Source: Salinimicrobium soli (lineage in GTDB: Bacteria; Bacteroidota; Bacteroidia; Flavobacteriales; Flavobacteriaceae). From it: a stretch of 64,000 bases of DNA. Under the pieces are notes generated by a model that did not search any database, had not been told where the DNA came from, and was given only the letters and a program-made list of their open reading frames with translations. Location of the stretch: contig NZ_JBLUWW010000001.1 of the NCBI RefSeq assembly GCF_048323655.1, positions 1-64,000 of the forward strand, given 5' to 3'. Shown piece by piece: positions 18,606 to 27,438 of the stretch. Each line of letters opens with the position of its first letter. Position 1 is the stretch's first letter. A program made the translations under genes and the position numbers.

Positions 18606-18761
18606 TTACCTCCGGTTGTTCAGAATGATCAGTGCGGCAAGCACTCCCGGAATCCAGCCCAGTAAGGTGAGAATAAGCACAATGAGGACAGATCCACATC
18701 CCTTATCTATCACTGCAAGGGGCGGAAACAGAATTGATAATATAACTCTCCAAAGGCTCAT
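18606..18761 (-). CDS. YqaE/Pmp3 family small membrane protein
   Basis: 51 residues. Translation of the minus strand begins MSLWRVILSILFPPLAVID, continues through KGCGSVLIVLILTLLG and ends WIPGVLAALIILNNRR. This is the full Pmp3/UPF0057 pattern: a first helix with the FPP motif, a short KGCG loop, a second helix with GWIPG and a basic tail. Members are two-helix inner-membrane proteins linked to stress and cation homeostasis in yeast and plants; the bacterial role is poorly defined. It has its own -7 element 10 bp upstream and leads into lipB. Confidence 0.93.
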   Translation of the reverse strand: MSLWRVILSILFPPLAVIDKGCGSVLIVLILTLLGWIPGVLAALIILNNRR

Positions 18762-18771
18762 AATACTGACC

Positions 18772-18779
18772 CAAATATA
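18772..18779 (-). promoter_or_regulatory. -7 element of Pmp3-lipB transcript (TATATTTG)
   Basis: A perfect TAnnTTTG on the minus strand, 10 bp before the Pmp3 start codon. No well-placed -33 TTG. Divergent from the lysS promoter 60 bp away. Confidence 0.5.
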
Positions 18780-18814
18780 CAATTTCTCGCCAACAAGAAC
18801 GGCTTAAAAAACAA

Positions 18815-18845
18815 TTGATTGATTGTGTGATAGTCTGTATCTTTG
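18815..18845 (+). promoter_or_regulatory. lysS promoter (TTG-20-TATCTTTG)
   Basis: TTG at 18815-18817, a 20-bp spacer and TATCTTTGCC at 18838-18847. The start codon follows at 18869. Confidence 0.65.
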
Positions 18846-18868
18846 CCAGTTCTAAATTGAATTGAAAT

Positions 18869-20566
18869 ATGCATTTATCTGAACAGGAAATCATTCGCAG
18901 AGAGAAACTGGAATCTCTTCGGAAACTGAACATAAATCCTTATCCCGCGGCGCTTTATCCGGTAGATCATACTACAGCCGAAATAAAATCGAATTTTGAG
19001 GAAGACAAAAAGGTAGTTATTGCCGGCCGACTCATGTCCAGAAGGATTCAGGGAAAGGCATCTTTTGCCGAAATTCAGGATTCCACCGGAAAGATCCAGG
19101 TTTATTTCAATCGCGATGAGATATGCCCGGGAGACGATAAAGGCAAATACAATGACGTCTATAAAAAACTTCTTGACATTGGAGACTTCATTGGTATAGA
19201 AGGAGAACTTTTCAAGACTCAGGTAGGGGAAATGACGGTAATGGTGAAGAATTTCACCCTGTTGAGCAAATCATTAAAACCGCTGCCCCTTCCAAAAACA
19301 GATAAAGAAGGTCACACTTTTGACGAATTCAATGATCCTGAACTTCGCTACCGCCAGCGATATGCAGACCTTGTAGTAAACCCAAAGGTGAAAGAGATCT
19401 TTGTCAAGAGAACAAAGCTTTTCAATGCCATGCGTAACTTCTTCAACGACAAAGGATACTTTGAAGTTGAGACACCTATCCTGCAATCCATTCCCGGAGG
19501 TGCAGCTGCAAGGCCGTTTATCACGCACCACAACGCATTGGACATTCCGCTTTATCTACGTATAGCTAATGAATTATATCTAAAAAGATTGATCGTAGGT
19601 GGATTTGACGGAGTTTATGAATTCTCAAAGAACTTCAGAAATGAAGGAATGGACCGAACCCATAATCCTGAGTTCACCGCCATGGAGATCTATGTGGCTT
19701 ACAAGGACTACAACTGGATGATGGAATTCACCGAAAACCTGATCGAACATTGTGCGCTTGCTGTCAATGGATCGACCAAAGCTACCTTCGGAAAAAACGA
19801 AATTGATTTCAAAGCTCCGTATGCGAGGGTCACTATGACCGAAGCGATCAAAAAATTCACCGGATTTGACATTACCGGAAAATCTGAAAAAGAGATCTAC
19901 GAAGCTGCCAAAGGTATGGGCATCGAAGTAGATGATACTATGGGAAAAGGAAAGCTCATCGATGAGATCTTTGGCGAGAAATGCGAAGGCAATTTCATAC
20001 AGCCAACCTTTATTACAGATTATCCTAAAGAGATGAGTCCGCTTTGTAAAGAGCACCGTGACCATCCTGAACTTACAGAGCGTTTTGAGCTGATGGTCTG
20101 CGGAAAAGAGATCGCTAACGCCTATTCCGAGCTAAATGATCCTTTGGAGCAACGCGCCCGTTTTGAGGAGCAGTTAGAATTGTCTGAAAAAGGAGATGAC
20201 GAAGCAATGTTTATCGATCACGATTTTCTCCGTGCCCTTGAATACGGAATGCCGCCAACTTCCGGACTGGGAATTGGAATGGACAGATTGATCATGTTCC
20301 TTACTAACAAACAATCCATCCAGGAAGTATTGTTCTTCCCACAAATGAAACCGGAGAAAAAAACTCCTACCCCAAAACCGGAAGATTTCCTTAAGATAGG
20401 AATTCCGCAAGAATGGGTAGACGTGGTAATGCACGAATTCACTTCGGTTGCTAAACTGAGGGAACAGAAACCTACACAGGTTCACCAAAAACTGAACGGA
20501 CTTCGCAAAAAGAACAAATTACCTGTCGCTGCCCTGCAGTTGGACGAGGTAGAAAAGTGGTTCTAA
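18869..20566 (+). CDS. lysS: lysyl-tRNA synthetase (class II)
   Basis: Charges tRNA-Lys with lysine. 565 residues. An N-terminal OB-fold anticodon-binding domain (about 55-165, 'VVIAGRLMSRRIQGKASFAEIQD') precedes the class II catalytic core: motif 1 near 'FFNDKGYFEVETPIL', motif 2 'KNFRNEGMDRTHNPEFTAME', motif 3 'GLGIGMDRLIMFLTN'. After motif 3 comes an extra tail of about 70 residues ('EDFLKIGIPQEWVDVV...') absent from E. coli LysS; I believe it is common in Bacteroidota. Single gene with its own promoter and a terminator at 20592-20626. Confidence 0.95.
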   Translation: MHLSEQEIIRREKLESLRKLNINPYPAALYPVDHTTAEIKSNFEEDKKVVIAGRLMSRRIQGKASFAEIQDSTGKIQVYFNRDEICPGDDKGKYNDVYKKLLDIGDFIGIEGELFKTQVGEMTVMVKNFTLLSKSLKPLPLPKTDKEGHTFDEFNDPELRYRQRYADLVVNPKVKEIFVKRTKLFNAMRNFFNDKGYFEVETPILQSIPGGAAARPFITHHNALDIPLYLRIANELYLKRLIVGGFDGVYEFSKNFRNEGMDRTHNPEFTAMEIYVAYKDYNWMMEFTENLIEHCALAVNGSTKATFGKNEIDFKAPYARVTMTEAIKKFTGFDITGKSEKEIYEAAKGMGIEVDDTMGKGKLIDEIFGEKCEGNFIQPTFITDYPKEMSPLCKEHRDHPELTERFELMVCGKEIANAYSELNDPLEQRARFEEQLELSEKGDDEAMFIDHDFLRALEYGMPPTSGLGIGMDRLIMFLTNKQSIQEVLFFPQMKPEKKTPTPKPEDFLKIGIPQEWVDVVMHEFTSVAKLREQKPTQVHQKLNGLRKKNKLPVAALQLDEVEKWF

Positions 20567-20591
20567 AAACCCGAAGTAAAAATAAATTTGC

Positions 20592-20631
20592 CCCCAAATG
20601 CCCTTTTTCCAAGAGTGTGTTTGGGGTTTTT
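20592..20631 (+). terminator. terminator after lysS
   Basis: CCCCAAA (20592-20598) pairs with TTTGGGG (20620-20626), followed by TTTTT. The loop of 21 bases is long, so it is somewhat weaker than the other terminators here. Confidence 0.6.
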
Positions 20632-20791
20632 AATTTTCCGGAAATTTAAAAAAGTTAAAATTTTAAACCTTTCTCTCTTTCTGCTGTCAAAGGATTGCAT
20701 ACTGCAACCCCCTGTTTTTAAACAATCTTCTGTTAGGTAACCAGGATTTGTTTTTTTACATTGGGCATCTTTTAACCAAAAATTCACATTA

Positions 20792-23287
20792 ATGAACAAC
20801 CGATTATTGTTTCGGCTTGCTATTGTTTGCTTATCTTTTTCAATAACAAGCTGTGCTGTTTTTCAACCTGAAAAGAATAAGAAAACAGTAGCCACTGCCG
20901 CAAAACCATCTCAAAAAGATAAGAACGGCATTAAAGACTTCGACAAGGTCATCACCAAAAAAGCGAAAACAGACAAAGGTTTGTTCACCGTACACCAGGT
21001 TGAAGACGATTATTACTTCGAGATCCCCGACAGCCTTTTCAACCGCGAAATGCTTATGGTCACCAGGATTGCCCAAACTGCATCGGGCATTGGTTTTGGT
21101 GGGGGAAAACAGAATGAACAGGTACTGCGATGGGAAAAGAAGAACAAGAATGTTCTTCTTCGTGTAGTTTCTCACGATGTTTTTGCTGCAGATTCACTTC
21201 CTGTTCACGAAGCTGTAGTAAATTCCAATTTTGAACCTATCCTATTCTCCTTTGACATTGAAGCTTTTCACAAGGATTCTGTGAACAATGCTACTGTGAT
21301 CAAGGTAACAGACCTGTTCAAAAAGGATGTTCAGGCTCTAGGTTTTCCAGAAAGAAATCGTAAAACTTATAAAATAAGCCGACTTGACGACAGCAGGTCT
21401 TATATTGACACTATTAGAAGTTACCCTAAGAACATTGAAGTTCGTCATGTAAAGACCTACAATGCTGGGGAACCACCTTCAAATTCAAGCACAGGATCTA
21501 TTTCAGTTAAAATGAGCAACTCCATGATCCTGCTTCCAAAGGTTCCTATGGAAAGAAGATATTTTGATGAGCGCGTAGGCTGGTTTACTACCGGACAAAC
21601 AGATTACGGACTCGATGCCCAGGAAAGTAAGACCGTGCGTTACCTTGATCGCTGGAGACTCGAAGTGAGGGACGAGGATATGGAAAAATTTAAGAACGGG
21701 GAACTGGTAGAACCAAAAGAACCGATCGTTTACTACGTTGATCGTGCCACTCCAAAAAAATGGATCCCATACATCAAGCAGGGAATTGAAGACTGGCAAG
21801 TAGCTTTTGAGGCGGCAGGTTTCAAAAATGCGATCATTGCAAAGGATCCTCCGACCAAAGAGGAAGATCCGGACTGGAGCCCTGAAGATGTGCGCTATTC
21901 TGTAGTGCGTTACCTGGCTTCCCCAATCCCAAATGCTAACGGACCACACGTAAGTGATCCACGTTCCGGAGAAATTCTGGAATCGGATATTAACTGGTAC
22001 CACAACGTAATGACCCTTTTGAGAAACTGGTTCTTTGTTCAGACCGCAGCTATTAATGAAGATGCCCGCGGAGTAGAGTTCAAGGACGAGATCATGGGTA
22101 GATTGATCAGGTTTGTATCTTCTCACGAGGTTGGACATACTCTTGGTCTGCCTCACAACATGGGAAGCAGTGTTGCTTATTCCGTAGAATCTCTTAGAGA
22201 TCCTGAGTTTACTCAAAAGTACGGAACTGCACCTTCTATTATGGATTATGCACGTTTCAACTACGTTGCTCAACCTGAAGATGGAGATGTAGCTCTTATG
22301 CCGAACATTGGGCCCTACGATAAGTACTCCATCATGTGGGGTTATAAACCGATCCCTGAAAAAGAAGGAAAAGAGGAAAAAGAAATCCTTGATTCCTGGA
22401 TCCTTGAAAAAGCGGGAGATCCTGTTTACAGGTTTGGTGCCCAGCAAAGCAGTGTGATCGATCCAACTTCTCAAACCGAAGATCTTGGTGATGATTCGGT
22501 TCTTGCCAGCCAGTACGGAATCAAGAATCTTAAGAGAATTGTTCCTAACCTCATCGAATGGACCGCCGAAAAAGGCAAGGATTATGATGATCTCGAAACC
22601 ATGTATGAGCAGGTTCTTGGACAGTATAATCGGTATATGGGCCATGTTGCCGCGAATGTGGGTGGTGTGATAAAAGAAACCAAGACCTACGATCAGGAAG
22701 GAGCCGTGTATTTTCACGTTACTCCCGAAAAGCAGAAAAATGCAATGAATTTCCTACAGGATGAGTTGTTCTCAACTCCTGAGTGGCTAATCGATCAGGA
22801 GATCTTTAACAGGATCGAATTTGACGGTAGCGTTGAAAGGATCAGAAATACTCAGGAAAGAACCCTTAATAACCTTCTTGACTTCGGAAGAATGGCCAGA
22901 TTGATCGAGAACCGTGAAATGAACGGAAGCGATGCATACGGACTACTCGATATGATGCAGGACCTGAGGACCGGTATCTGGAGTGAGTTGAGAAGAGGTC
23001 AGAGCATTGACACCTATCGCAGGAACCTTCAGCGTGCCTATATTGACCGAATGGAATACCTGATGAAAAAAGAGCAGGATCCAATTCCTGCCCGTTTTAG
23101 GTCTTGGGTTACCCGTTCAAATATAGATGTGGCGCAGAGTGATATACGCCCTGTGGTAAGAGGAGAGCTTAAAAAACTTCAACGCGATCTACGCAATAGT
23201 ATAGGTCGAAGCAGGGATACACTTACCCGTTACCACCTGGAAGATGCGTTGGAAAGAGTGAATTTAATACTGGATCCAAATAGTTAA
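20792..23287 (+). CDS. zinc-dependent metalloprotease (DUF5117/DUF5118 type)
   Basis: 831 residues, exported as a lipoprotein (SFSITSC, Cys at about 21). The catalytic site is HEVGHTLGLPHN (about residue 448), a metzincin-like HExxHxxGxxH zinc motif; 'SIMDYARFNY' downstream supplies the Met-turn. The N-terminal region (about 30-320) has the DUF5117/5118 pattern ('GLFTVHQVEDDYYFEIPDSL', 'IGFGGGKQNEQVLRWEK'), and a large helical C-terminal region follows. The family is widespread in Bacteroidota and envelope-associated; its substrates are not established. A monocistronic unit ending at a strong terminator. Confidence 0.88.
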   Translation: MNNRLLFRLAIVCLSFSITSCAVFQPEKNKKTVATAAKPSQKDKNGIKDFDKVITKKAKTDKGLFTVHQVEDDYYFEIPDSLFNREMLMVTRIAQTASGIGFGGGKQNEQVLRWEKKNKNVLLRVVSHDVFAADSLPVHEAVVNSNFEPILFSFDIEAFHKDSVNNATVIKVTDLFKKDVQALGFPERNRKTYKISRLDDSRSYIDTIRSYPKNIEVRHVKTYNAGEPPSNSSTGSISVKMSNSMILLPKVPMERRYFDERVGWFTTGQTDYGLDAQESKTVRYLDRWRLEVRDEDMEKFKNGELVEPKEPIVYYVDRATPKKWIPYIKQGIEDWQVAFEAAGFKNAIIAKDPPTKEEDPDWSPEDVRYSVVRYLASPIPNANGPHVSDPRSGEILESDINWYHNVMTLLRNWFFVQTAAINEDARGVEFKDEIMGRLIRFVSSHEVGHTLGLPHNMGSSVAYSVESLRDPEFTQKYGTAPSIMDYARFNYVAQPEDGDVALMPNIGPYDKYSIMWGYKPIPEKEGKEEKEILDSWILEKAGDPVYRFGAQQSSVIDPTSQTEDLGDDSVLASQYGIKNLKRIVPNLIEWTAEKGKDYDDLETMYEQVLGQYNRYMGHVAANVGGVIKETKTYDQEGAVYFHVTPEKQKNAMNFLQDELFSTPEWLIDQEIFNRIEFDGSVERIRNTQERTLNNLLDFGRMARLIENREMNGSDAYGLLDMMQDLRTGIWSELRRGQSIDTYRRNLQRAYIDRMEYLMKKEQDPIPARFRSWVTRSNIDVAQSDIRPVVRGELKKLQRDLRNSIGRSRDTLTRYHLEDALERVNLILDPNS

Positions 23288-23307
23288 CCAATAATTGCAC
23301 AATAATT

Positions 23308-23342
23308 AAAAGCCGGTTGGAAATTTCAACCGGCTTTTCTTT
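23308..23342. terminator. bidirectional terminator (metalloprotease / copA)
   Basis: AAAAGCCGGTTG (23308-23319), loop GAAATTT, CAACCGGCTTTT (23327-23338), T-rich on both outgoing strands. It separates the convergent metalloprotease gene and copper cluster. Confidence 0.9.
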
Positions 23343-23373
23343 TTAAAAGACCCCTCAAAAACGCCCTTTTTGA

Positions 23374-26300
23374 CTAGTCTATCTTGGCATTCCTTAACCT
23401 CAGCGCATTAGTGATCACGGAAACCGAGCTAAAGCTCATGGCAAGCGCTGCGATCATTGGCGAGAGCAAAATTCCGAAGAAAGGATACAGCACTCCGGCA
23501 GCAATAGGAACTCCCAGCGTATTATAGATCAGGGCGAAGAAAAGGTTCTGCTTGATGTTCTTCATCACTTTTTCACTGAGGTTTCGCGCCTTTACCACCC
23601 CGTGCAGATCTCCTTTTACAAGAGTGATCTCCGCACTTTCAATAGCAACGTCGGTTCCTGTGCCCATCGCGATACCAATATCGGCTTTGGCAAGGGCGGG
23701 AGCATCATTGATCCCGTCACCAGCCATGGCCACTTTTTTACCCTGCTGCTGCAGTTTCTCTACTTCTTCCAATTTGTTCTGCGGAAGCATTCCGGCTTTA
23801 TAATCCGAGAGATGAAGTTCTGATGCCACTGCTGCTGCCGTGGTCTGGTTGTCTCCGGTAAGCATGATCACCTCAACCCCTGCGTCTATCAGCTCTTTGA
23901 TCGCCTGCCGACTGGTCTTTTTAATAGGATCTGTAATACATACGTAGCCTGCCACTTTCTTATCAACAGCGACAAAGGAAACGGTTTTCCCCTGTTGCTG
24001 CTCATTTTTCACCTGTTGCTGAAGCTCTTCTGAAACCTCCACATCCAGCTGCTGCATCAGCTTCTCATTACCTATGGCAACTTCTTTTCCCGAAGTTTTC
24101 CCAGTAACACCTTTCCCGGTAACGGCATTAAAATCTGAAGCTTCAGAAAGTTCAATTTTTCGCTCTTTTGCAAAGTTCACGGTAGCCGAAGCTAATGGAT
24201 GCTCACTCTGTGAATTCACCGAAGCCATGAGTTTCAATACTTCTTCTTCGGTAAAATCATTCACTGCAACCACTTTTTCTACGGAAGGTTTTCCTTCTGT
24301 AATAGTACCCGTCTTATCAATGATGAGGGTGTCTATTTTATTCATTTGTTCCAGGGACTGAGCATTCTTTATCAGCACTCCATTCTGCGCACCTTTACCT
24401 ACGCCCACCATGACCGACATTGGCGTCGCCAAACCGAGCGCACAGGGACATGCAATGATCAACACCGCGATAGCATTTATAAGGGCGTAAACGTACTGAG
24501 GTTCCGGACCATAAATGGCCCAGATAATAAAGGTGAGAACCGAGATCAAAACCACAACGGGCACAAAATAACCCGAGATCCTGTCTGCCAGCTTCTGAAT
24601 GGGCGCCTGCGAACGGCTGGCGTCATTCACCATCTTGATGATCTGTGCGAGCAGCGTCTCATTTCCCACTTTTTCAGCAGTCATGGTAAAGCTTCTGTTA
24701 CCATTTATGGTTCCGGAAGTTACTTTATCGCCCTCAACTTTTTCCACCGGAACAGGTTCTCCGGTGATCATGGATTCATCAATATTCGTCTCTCCCTTTA
24801 AAATGCTCCCGTCTACAGGAATCTTCTCTCCGGGTTTCACCCTTAGAACATCTCCCACCTGGATCTCATCTGTATGGATCACTTTTTCTTCACCGTTGAC
24901 AACCACAGTAGCTTTGTTAGGCGCCAGTTTCAGTAATTCTTTAATAGCCGAATTGGTTCGGCTGTGGGCCCGTGCCTCCAACACCTGTCCAAGTAAAACC
25001 AGAGTAAGGATCACTGTTGCGGCCTCGAAATAAACATGCACAGTGCCCTCGTGGGTCTTGAATTGCGCCGGAAAAAAGTCCGGAAAAAGCATTCCAAAGA
25101 CGCTGAAGGTCCAGGCAACTCCGGCACCAATTCCTATTAGGGTAAACATGTTCAGGTTCCAGGAAACTATAGAGCGCCAGGCACGTTCAAAGAACATCCA
25201 GGTAGCGTAGAATACCACCGGAAGCGATAGTGCGAATTGCACCCAGTTCCATGCCTGCAGGTCCATCCAGTCATAAAGGGGATTCCCTGGAATCATCTCG
25301 CCCATGGCGATAAGGAAGATAGGCAATGTAAAAGCCACCGCTATTTTGAACTTTTTGAGCAGCTTGTGATACGTCTTCTTTTCTCCGGAAACATCCGGCT
25401 CTATTCGCACCAGGTCCATTCCGCAGATGGGGCAGCTTCCCGGTTCATCTCTAATAATTTCGGGATGCATCGGGCAGGTGTACTGCTCCGGTTGTGCCTG
25501 CAGACTCACCTCTTCCACTAAATCCATTCCGCAGACGGGGCAGTCGCCCGGTTGATCATAGGTCTTATCTCCCTCGCAGTGCATGGGGCAATAGAAGGTT
25601 CCGGTGCCTTTGCCCTTGGGAACCTTGGAAAAGTTTGAAACTTTTCCAAGGTTAAATTTCGAAGCATCCTGGCCGGGCAGAAAAATATTGTAGGATCCGG
25701 CTTCCTCGAGCAAAGCTTCCTGTAAAGTAGTTACCGGTACGGGTTCTTTCATGATAACAACTGCCTCCGCTTTTTCCAGGTCCACTCTGGCCTTTTCAAC
25801 TCCGGCGACCTTCTGCAATACTTCCTGCACATGTTCACGGCACCCACTGCAGGTCATACCTACGATCTCAAAGTGCTGCTCGAGCTTTCCGTTCCTCGGG
25901 GCGTCTAAAATGTGATATTTTCCCCCATCCTTTTGAAGCGCATCTTCAAAAACACCAACCGGGATGTGCTTCTGCATCTTGATAACCGCTTCAGCCTTTT
26001 CAAGGTGGACAGTGGCGTGTTCCACTCCCGCAACCTTGTTGAGAGTTTCCTCCACATGCGACCTGCAACCGTTGCAGGTCATACCAATGATGGTGTAAGT
26101 GTGTGTCATTCCGGCTTCAGAAGAAGCAGTCTCTAAAATGTCCTTTTTGGAGGCCTTTGATTCTTCAGCTTCGGAAGCAGAGGAGTCTTGAACTTTTCCT
26201 AAGTTTTCTTTAGAAGAACTATTTTCTTCAAAAGATTTTGTTCTTTCAGCAGTTGGAACTTTGGAAAAGTTAGGAGCGGAGATATGATATTTTCCACCTT

Positions 26301-26859
26301 CCTTCTGAAGGGCCCCCTCAAAGGTTTCCAGCGGAATGTGCTTTTCCATTTGGATAATAGCCTCAGCTTTCTCCAGGTCAACTGTAACCTCCTGCACGCC
26401 TTCCACTTGCTGTAGCGCCTTTTCAACGTGAGAACGGCAGCCGTTGCAAGTCATCCCGGTGATGCTGTAGTGTTGCTTCATAGAACTTTTCTCTTCGGAA
26501 GAAGAGTGCTCAGAAATGGCATTTTTGGGTGTCTTTGATTCTTCAGCTTCGGAAGAAGAGGCCTCTTGAACTTTTCCAAAGTTTTCTTTAGAAGAACTAT
26601 TTTCTTCAAAAGATTTTGTTCTTTCAGCAGTTGGAACTTTGGAAAAGTTAGGAGCGGAGATATGATATTTTCCACCTTCCTTCTGAAGTGCCGCCTCAAA
26701 GGTTTCCACCGGAATGTGGTTTTCCATTTGGATTACAGCCTCAGCTTTCTCCAAATCAACTGTAGCGTTTTGCACACCTTCCACCTGCTGAAGGGTTTTC
26801 TCAACACGAGACCTGCAACCATTACAGGTCATTCCTGATATATTATAGGTATGTTTCAT
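23374..26859 (-). CDS. copA: copper-exporting P1B-type ATPase with four HMA domains
   Basis: Pumps Cu(I) out of the cytoplasm. 1161 residues, far longer than usual CopA (about 750-830). In order: four heavy-metal-associated domains (about 1-70, 127-196, 251-320, 329-395), three with GMTCNGC and the last with GMTCSGC; two CPMH...CPxCGMDL modules (about 423-448 and 460-485); then the ATPase with TGE in 'MITGEPVPV', CPC at 804-806, DKTGT with phosphorylated Asp848, and 'GDGINDAPALAKADIGIAMG'. Linkers 1 and 2 are Ser/Glu-rich and almost identical, encoded partly by a perfect 108-bp repeat. It is the last gene of the copper cluster, ending at a terminator. Confidence 0.95.
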   Translation of the reverse strand: MKHTYNISGMTCNGCRSRVEKTLQQVEGVQNATVDLEKAEAVIQMENHIPVETFEAALQKEGGKYHISAPNFSKVPTAERTKSFEENSSSKENFGKVQEASSSEAEESKTPKNAISEHSSSEEKSSMKQHYSITGMTCNGCRSHVEKALQQVEGVQEVTVDLEKAEAIIQMEKHIPLETFEGALQKEGGKYHISAPNFSKVPTAERTKSFEENSSSKENLGKVQDSSASEAEESKASKKDILETASSEAGMTHTYTIIGMTCNGCRSHVEETLNKVAGVEHATVHLEKAEAVIKMQKHIPVGVFEDALQKDGGKYHILDAPRNGKLEQHFEIVGMTCSGCREHVQEVLQKVAGVEKARVDLEKAEAVVIMKEPVPVTTLQEALLEEAGSYNIFLPGQDASKFNLGKVSNFSKVPKGKGTGTFYCPMHCEGDKTYDQPGDCPVCGMDLVEEVSLQAQPEQYTCPMHPEIIRDEPGSCPICGMDLVRIEPDVSGEKKTYHKLLKKFKIAVAFTLPIFLIAMGEMIPGNPLYDWMDLQAWNWVQFALSLPVVFYATWMFFERAWRSIVSWNLNMFTLIGIGAGVAWTFSVFGMLFPDFFPAQFKTHEGTVHVYFEAATVILTLVLLGQVLEARAHSRTNSAIKELLKLAPNKATVVVNGEEKVIHTDEIQVGDVLRVKPGEKIPVDGSILKGETNIDESMITGEPVPVEKVEGDKVTSGTINGNRSFTMTAEKVGNETLLAQIIKMVNDASRSQAPIQKLADRISGYFVPVVVLISVLTFIIWAIYGPEPQYVYALINAIAVLIIACPCALGLATPMSVMVGVGKGAQNGVLIKNAQSLEQMNKIDTLIIDKTGTITEGKPSVEKVVAVNDFTEEEVLKLMASVNSQSEHPLASATVNFAKERKIELSEASDFNAVTGKGVTGKTSGKEVAIGNEKLMQQLDVEVSEELQQQVKNEQQQGKTVSFVAVDKKVAGYVCITDPIKKTSRQAIKELIDAGVEVIMLTGDNQTTAAAVASELHLSDYKAGMLPQNKLEEVEKLQQQGKKVAMAGDGINDAPALAKADIGIAMGTGTDVAIESAEITLVKGDLHGVVKARNLSEKVMKNIKQNLFFALIYNTLGVPIAAGVLYPFFGILLSPMIAALAMSFSSVSVITNALRLRNAKID
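25621..25653. repeat. 33-bp perfect palindrome inside copA
   Basis: Two 16-bp arms around a central G at 25637. The half-site AACCTTGGAAAAGTT is a variant of the inverted repeats bracketing the other two copA linkers. It encodes the linker residues LGKVSNFSKV just before the first CPMH module. Confidence 0.85.
26191..26271. repeat. inverted-repeat pair in copA linker 2
   Basis: AACTTTTCCTAAGTT (26191-26205) and AACTTTGGAAAAGTT (26257-26271) are 15-bp inverted repeats with one mismatch, flanking the Ser-rich linker after HMA domain 2. Confidence 0.75.
26203..26310. repeat. 108-bp direct repeat in copA, copy 2
   Basis: Identical base for base to 26581-26688, offset 378 bp (126 codons). It covers the end of HMA domain 2 and the following linker. 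Confidence 0.9.
26569..26649. repeat. inverted-repeat pair in copA linker 1
   Basis: AACTTTTCCAAAGTT (26569-26583) and AACTTTGGAAAAGTT (26635-26649) are perfect 15-bp inverted repeats around a 51-bp loop that encodes the Ser/Lys/Glu linker after HMA domain 1. Confidence 0.8.
26581..26688. repeat. 108-bp direct repeat in copA, copy 1
   Basis: Partner of 26203-26310. The identity at third codon positions indicates recent duplication or gene conversion. Confidence 0.9.
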
Positions 26860-26912
26860 TTCCTGCTAATTTTATAGTACAAAGTTCGCAGGAATAAAGG
26901 CAGCAGTGTTAT

Positions 26913-26930
26913 ACAATTTTGGAAAATTGT
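26913..26930. promoter_or_regulatory. palindrome upstream of copA, possible operator
   Basis: ACAATTTT-GG-AAAATTGT, 54-71 bp before the copA start and 8 bp after the DUF305 stop. It could be an operator for a copper-responsive regulator or a weak terminator. A -7-like GAACTTTG lies downstream on the minus strand. Confidence 0.3.
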
Positions 26931-26937
26931 TTCCTAA

Positions 26938-27423
26938 CTACTTTTCCTGCTGTTCCAGTCGGTCTATGATCTTTTTCATTTGCTCGATCTCCCGCTCCTG
27001 AGCCTCAATGATCTCTTTGGCCAACTTCTTAGTTTCAGGATCTTCAAGATCAGCTCTTTTACTAGTTAATATGGCAATAGAGTGATGAGGGATCATCGCT
27101 TTCATGTAAAGCACATCTCCAATAATTGGGGCCTGTGCTCTTACCAGGGTAAGCGCCGATAAGAATAACAAGGCACTGCCCAGATATATACCAATATTCT
27201 TTTTCTTGTTTTTATACATATTCAACATAAGAGACAACATGATTACCGCCATGGCAGAAATTCCCAGGCAGGTCATATAAAACCTGGTAAGACTAAAATA
27301 GACGTGGTCAAATTCATAGGTATTCATGTACATGGTGATATACATGGCAATAAATGAGAGCGCCAGCATAGCGAAAAATCTGCCGTAGTTACTGCTTTTC
27401 TTTTGGTGGTCTTTAGCATCCAT
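26938..27423 (-). CDS. DUF305 family membrane protein
   Basis: 161 residues from the ATG at 27423, which has GGA 8 bases upstream. Three or four membrane helices occupy about 12-110 ('FFAMLALSFIAMYITMYM', 'MTCLGISAMAVIMLSLML', 'IGIYLGSALLFLSALTL'). A soluble DUF305-like tail follows with 'MKAMIPHHSIAILTSKRADL' and a Glu/Lys-rich helix 'AKEIIEAQEREIEQMKKII'. The MIPHHS His pair is the family's presumed metal site, and DUF305 genes commonly accompany copper resistance. The open frame runs back to 27543, but that extension crosses a hairpin region and looks non-coding. Confidence 0.82.
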   Translation of the reverse strand: MDAKDHQKKSSNYGRFFAMLALSFIAMYITMYMNTYEFDHVYFSLTRFYMTCLGISAMAVIMLSLMLNMYKNKKKNIGIYLGSALLFLSALTLVRAQAPIIGDVLYMKAMIPHHSIAILTSKRADLEDPETKKLAKEIIEAQEREIEQMKKIIDRLEQQEK

Positions 27424-27438
27424 ATTAATGTCCTTTGG

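Noticed and set aside
18598..18699. N-terminal extension of lipB (34 codons)
   Set aside because: It is the out-of-frame reading of the Pmp3 gene; LipB family similarity begins after the ATG at 18597.
21503..22717. 404-codon open frame antisense to the metalloprotease gene
   Set aside because: Shadow frame: the plus strand carries a clear HExxHxxGxxH protease, and the antisense translation has no recognisable domain.
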